This document shows, piece by piece, positions 61,826 to 64,000 of a stretch of DNA of 64,000 nt. The stretch covers positions 4,374,580 through 4,438,579 of the forward strand of contig NC_087063.1 of the NCBI RefSeq assembly GCF_963678635.1. The letters are read 5' to 3'. Position 1 is the first letter of the stretch. Each line of letters begins with the position of its first letter. The position numbers and the translations under genes were made by a program. The notes under the pieces were generated by a model, which made no database searches, was not told the DNA's origin, and saw only the letters and a program-made list of their open reading frames with translations. This DNA comes from Symsagittifera roscoffensis. Taxonomy: Eukaryota > Xenacoelomorpha > Acoela > Convolutidae.

Positions 61826-64000
61826 TCTCTATATGTCACTTATTAATGCCTATACTTAACTCGATTGCTAGAGACCTTATAGTTTTATTAACAATAATAA
61901 TGACACAACACAATAATTTTCACAAGATTCTATTAAATAGTGACCACGAATCCCTGTATGTTATCAGAGTACAGTTTGTATAAAATTTATTCACACTAAC
62001 CGATTATCGGTCGTAAGATTTGAAAACTAGCACAATATGATGTTATCAGTCAATTTAAAAGATAGTGTACTCACTACCCAATCAAGCACAGTTTATGTTG
62101 ATTTAAAATCAAAAACAAAATATATATATTTAATGTCAATTATGAATACTTCTATGAAAAAAAAACATATGTTTAATGTACTCTTAGTCGGTCGCAGTAC
62201 AATAGTCGAACCTGTCTTTTAAAGAAAGAGCTTTCCCTGCTCGGTGCTGCACCAAACAGACAAAATTTTGAAGGCAGTAATTTTCTCAAGTGGGCGTCTA
62301 TTGCACCCACCGAGTACTATGTTACCTATCTGCCTTCGGACTGCCCGAGCTAGACCTACTAAAATCCTCAGGGCAGTCACTTTTCCCAAAAACGTATTAT
62401 GTTACAATCCACACCAATGAATCACGCTCTTTTTAATTTAGATTTAGTGTCGCGAATATCCGAGTTCGGACCTGTTTTGTTTTGGTCTGGTTCTTATTGA
62501 AAGGCAAGTTACCAGTGCAGTCACTGATCCCTAGCCTGTGTGCTAATAACCTTAATACCTCTCACTTTAGTCTTTCTTTCGCCTACCTAAGTCCTTTAAT
62601 AAAATAATACCCCTCCGGGTTGGCACAAATAGGACCCTTCCGGACTGGCAGAATCTAGACCCCTCCTGATTGGGACCCCTCTGAGTTAGTTAATATAAGA
62701 CCCCTCCGGATTTGGACCCCTCCGAATTAGCAACTATAAGACCCCTCCGGATTCGGACCCCTCCTAACTTTTAAAAAATTTGACCCCTCCGGATTGGGAA
62801 AAGTAGCTTTTCGGAGATTTCCTTCTTTCAACCTATACCCCTCCGGATACGTTCTCCGATGCAATTTTGCTCTTTCAATTAACTAGGAAGGGTATGCACT
62901 ACTTTCCTAGACCCTTCCGGATTGAAGTTAAGCCTCTTATTTGACAATTCACACTAACGGTGAAGGGTCTTATCGCTCGCCTAACTTCGGCTCGCTTAAG
63001 CTTTTGCTGTGCCTTTGGCCTTCCCTTTTCGTCTAGAACAGCCTAAAGTTACTTTATTCAACCTTTATTACTTTTTGGTAGGGGTATAAGGGCTTTTCTA
63101 AAAAATTTTTGTAAAACGTGAAGGGTGTACCCTTCCAAATTGAGGAATTTGCTAAAAACAATCTCAAAAAAAATTCACGCTTACTTTTCCGAAAAACTTT
63201 TGTCCCTATCAGTAAGCTCAGCTAAGTTCTGATCTATTGGTACCAAGATCAACTCAATATGCCCAGTAGTTCCAAAGTTATTAACCAAAACGTCTTTTTT
63301 CTAAACTCAAAAATTTTTCTCTCTTATAGGTTCCGCCTAACTTTTTCCGCAAATCTGGTCCTTTCGACCTAAAATTTATTGATCCGAGCTCAAAAGGCCT
63401 ATATTCTTCTAGTTCAATGCAAAAGACCCGATCTAAAACGCTTTTGCTGAAAAAATTTGCGAAAAACTATGCTACCTGTACCCCTCCGGATTGATGAATC
63501 CACCAAATCAAACACGTTAAGTTCGATTTCTCTGCAACCCGGAAGGCTTTCGGGTAGCGGGTTTTAAAACTTGTAGATTCACTAGTGGACGTTGTCCGAA
63601 CAACTATTTTTACTGTTGTAACTCAAAAATTTCAAAAAATTTTCTAAATTTATAGTGTTTCGTTTTCTCAAAAATCACCAAATTTCGGTTCTCGGTACCA
63701 AAATAGTTCCAACCACTTTCGAACTAAACTTAACCGGTTCTCTCTGTTATGGTAGTGCAGTTACGATGTAACACACTAACTTAGCGCTTTTTTCCGTTCC
63801 AAAAAATATCGATATTTCAAAAATCGCGACTTGTGGGGGGATCAAAATATCGCTATTTTGACCCTAAAAACCGGTCTGTTTTCGTTGTTTTTGACTGAAA
63901 AACGATATAAGACTATTAATATAGGCTATATAAGTAATAATATTAGTAATACTATACCCCTCCGGGTTTGTTTAATATCCGAATTAAGGTGCTTAACTCG
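61826..64000 (-). other. E2 5' leader (continues beyond window)
   Basis: At least 2.17 kb of non-coding DNA upstream of gag, comparable to the E1 leader of 2.35 kb. It has a motif array at 62609-62850 and further scattered copies at about 62913, 63131, 63481 and 63957. The stretch at 63481-63550 resembles 41279-41345 of the E2 LTR. No LTR boundary or primer-binding site is reached before the edge. Confidence 0.6.
62609..62850. repeat. array of ACCCCTCCGGATT motifs
   Basis: Ten imperfect copies of ACCCCTCCGGATTxGG spaced 15-55 bp apart within 240 bp, with AT-rich spacers. Variants with CTTCC, CTCTG or CCTGA occur. The E1 leader has a different array with a related GGACCC(T/C)TC core in the same position. 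Confidence 0.8.

Larger units (their letters stand above)
40811..64000 (-). mobile_element. E2: giant Ty3/gypsy-type element, well preserved, 5' end beyond window
   Basis: Minus strand. From right to left: leader (61826 onward), gag, protease, RT-RNase H-linker-integrase, macro domain, a gap, the second coding block and the 3' LTR (40811-41720). Its LTR belongs to a different subfamily from that of E1, but the termini TGTAACATT and TG(T/G)CACA agree. With a leader as long as that of E1, the 5' LTR should begin just beyond 64000. In-frame stops at 58966, 57685, 54118, 51207, 50070, 49821, 48270 and 42791 and frameshifts near 59235, 53690, 47640 and 46370 indicate an inactive copy, unless some are recoded. 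Confidence 0.85.

Overview
This window is eukaryotic, almost certainly from an invertebrate animal. It is AT-rich with long stretches lacking genes, and it is filled with degraded LTR retrotransposons, including a BEL/Pao element, a clade known only from animals. I find no convincing host gene, no rRNA or tRNA gene, no operon and no CRISPR array. I cannot name the species.

Layout. 1-4949: gene-free DNA with a C tract, a 35-bp tandem duplication and an 862-bp foldback element (1563-2424). 4950-10513 (+): a decayed BEL/Pao element with recognisable gag, protease, reverse transcriptase (RT), RNase H and integrase, and mutated catalytic motifs. 10514-13400: gene-free DNA with two tandem LTR fragments (11370-11885). 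13401-14499 (+): the 3' end and most of the 3' LTR of an element called E3 here. 14500-40328 (-): element E1, a 25.8-kb retrotransposon with an LTR at each end, inserted into the E3 LTR, whose remainder is at 40329-40571. 40811 to the right edge (-): element E2, a second member of the same family, younger and much better preserved. Its 5' LTR lies beyond position 64000.

The main find is the family of E1 and E2: giant Ty3/gypsy-type elements (about 23-26 kb) with two large coding blocks in the same order. Block 1 is a coiled-coil Gag N-terminus, capsid and zinc knuckles, aspartic protease, RT, RNase H, a 500-residue linker, integrase, an acidic linker and finally a macro domain (ADP-ribose-binding fold). 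Block 2 lies about 400 bp downstream, where an envelope gene would be expected. It is about 9 kb, apparently one reading frame of about 3,000 codons now cut by stops, small indels and a 44-bp duplication. It encodes a short N-terminal domain, a coiled coil, an SGNH/GDSL-type hydrolase with complete catalytic motifs, a second domain with a GxND-like motif, and about 1,900 residues that I cannot assign. The same order in two diverged copies shows that block 2 belongs to the element.

The copies are dead or nearly so. E2 has several in-frame stops (mostly TAG) and frameshifts; E1 is more decayed and carries internal duplications of its own 3' end. A short motif resembling the polypurine tract next to the 3' LTR recurs inside the coding regions in different reading frames, which points to a role at the nucleic-acid level. 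The 5' leaders are over 2 kb and rich in short repeats.
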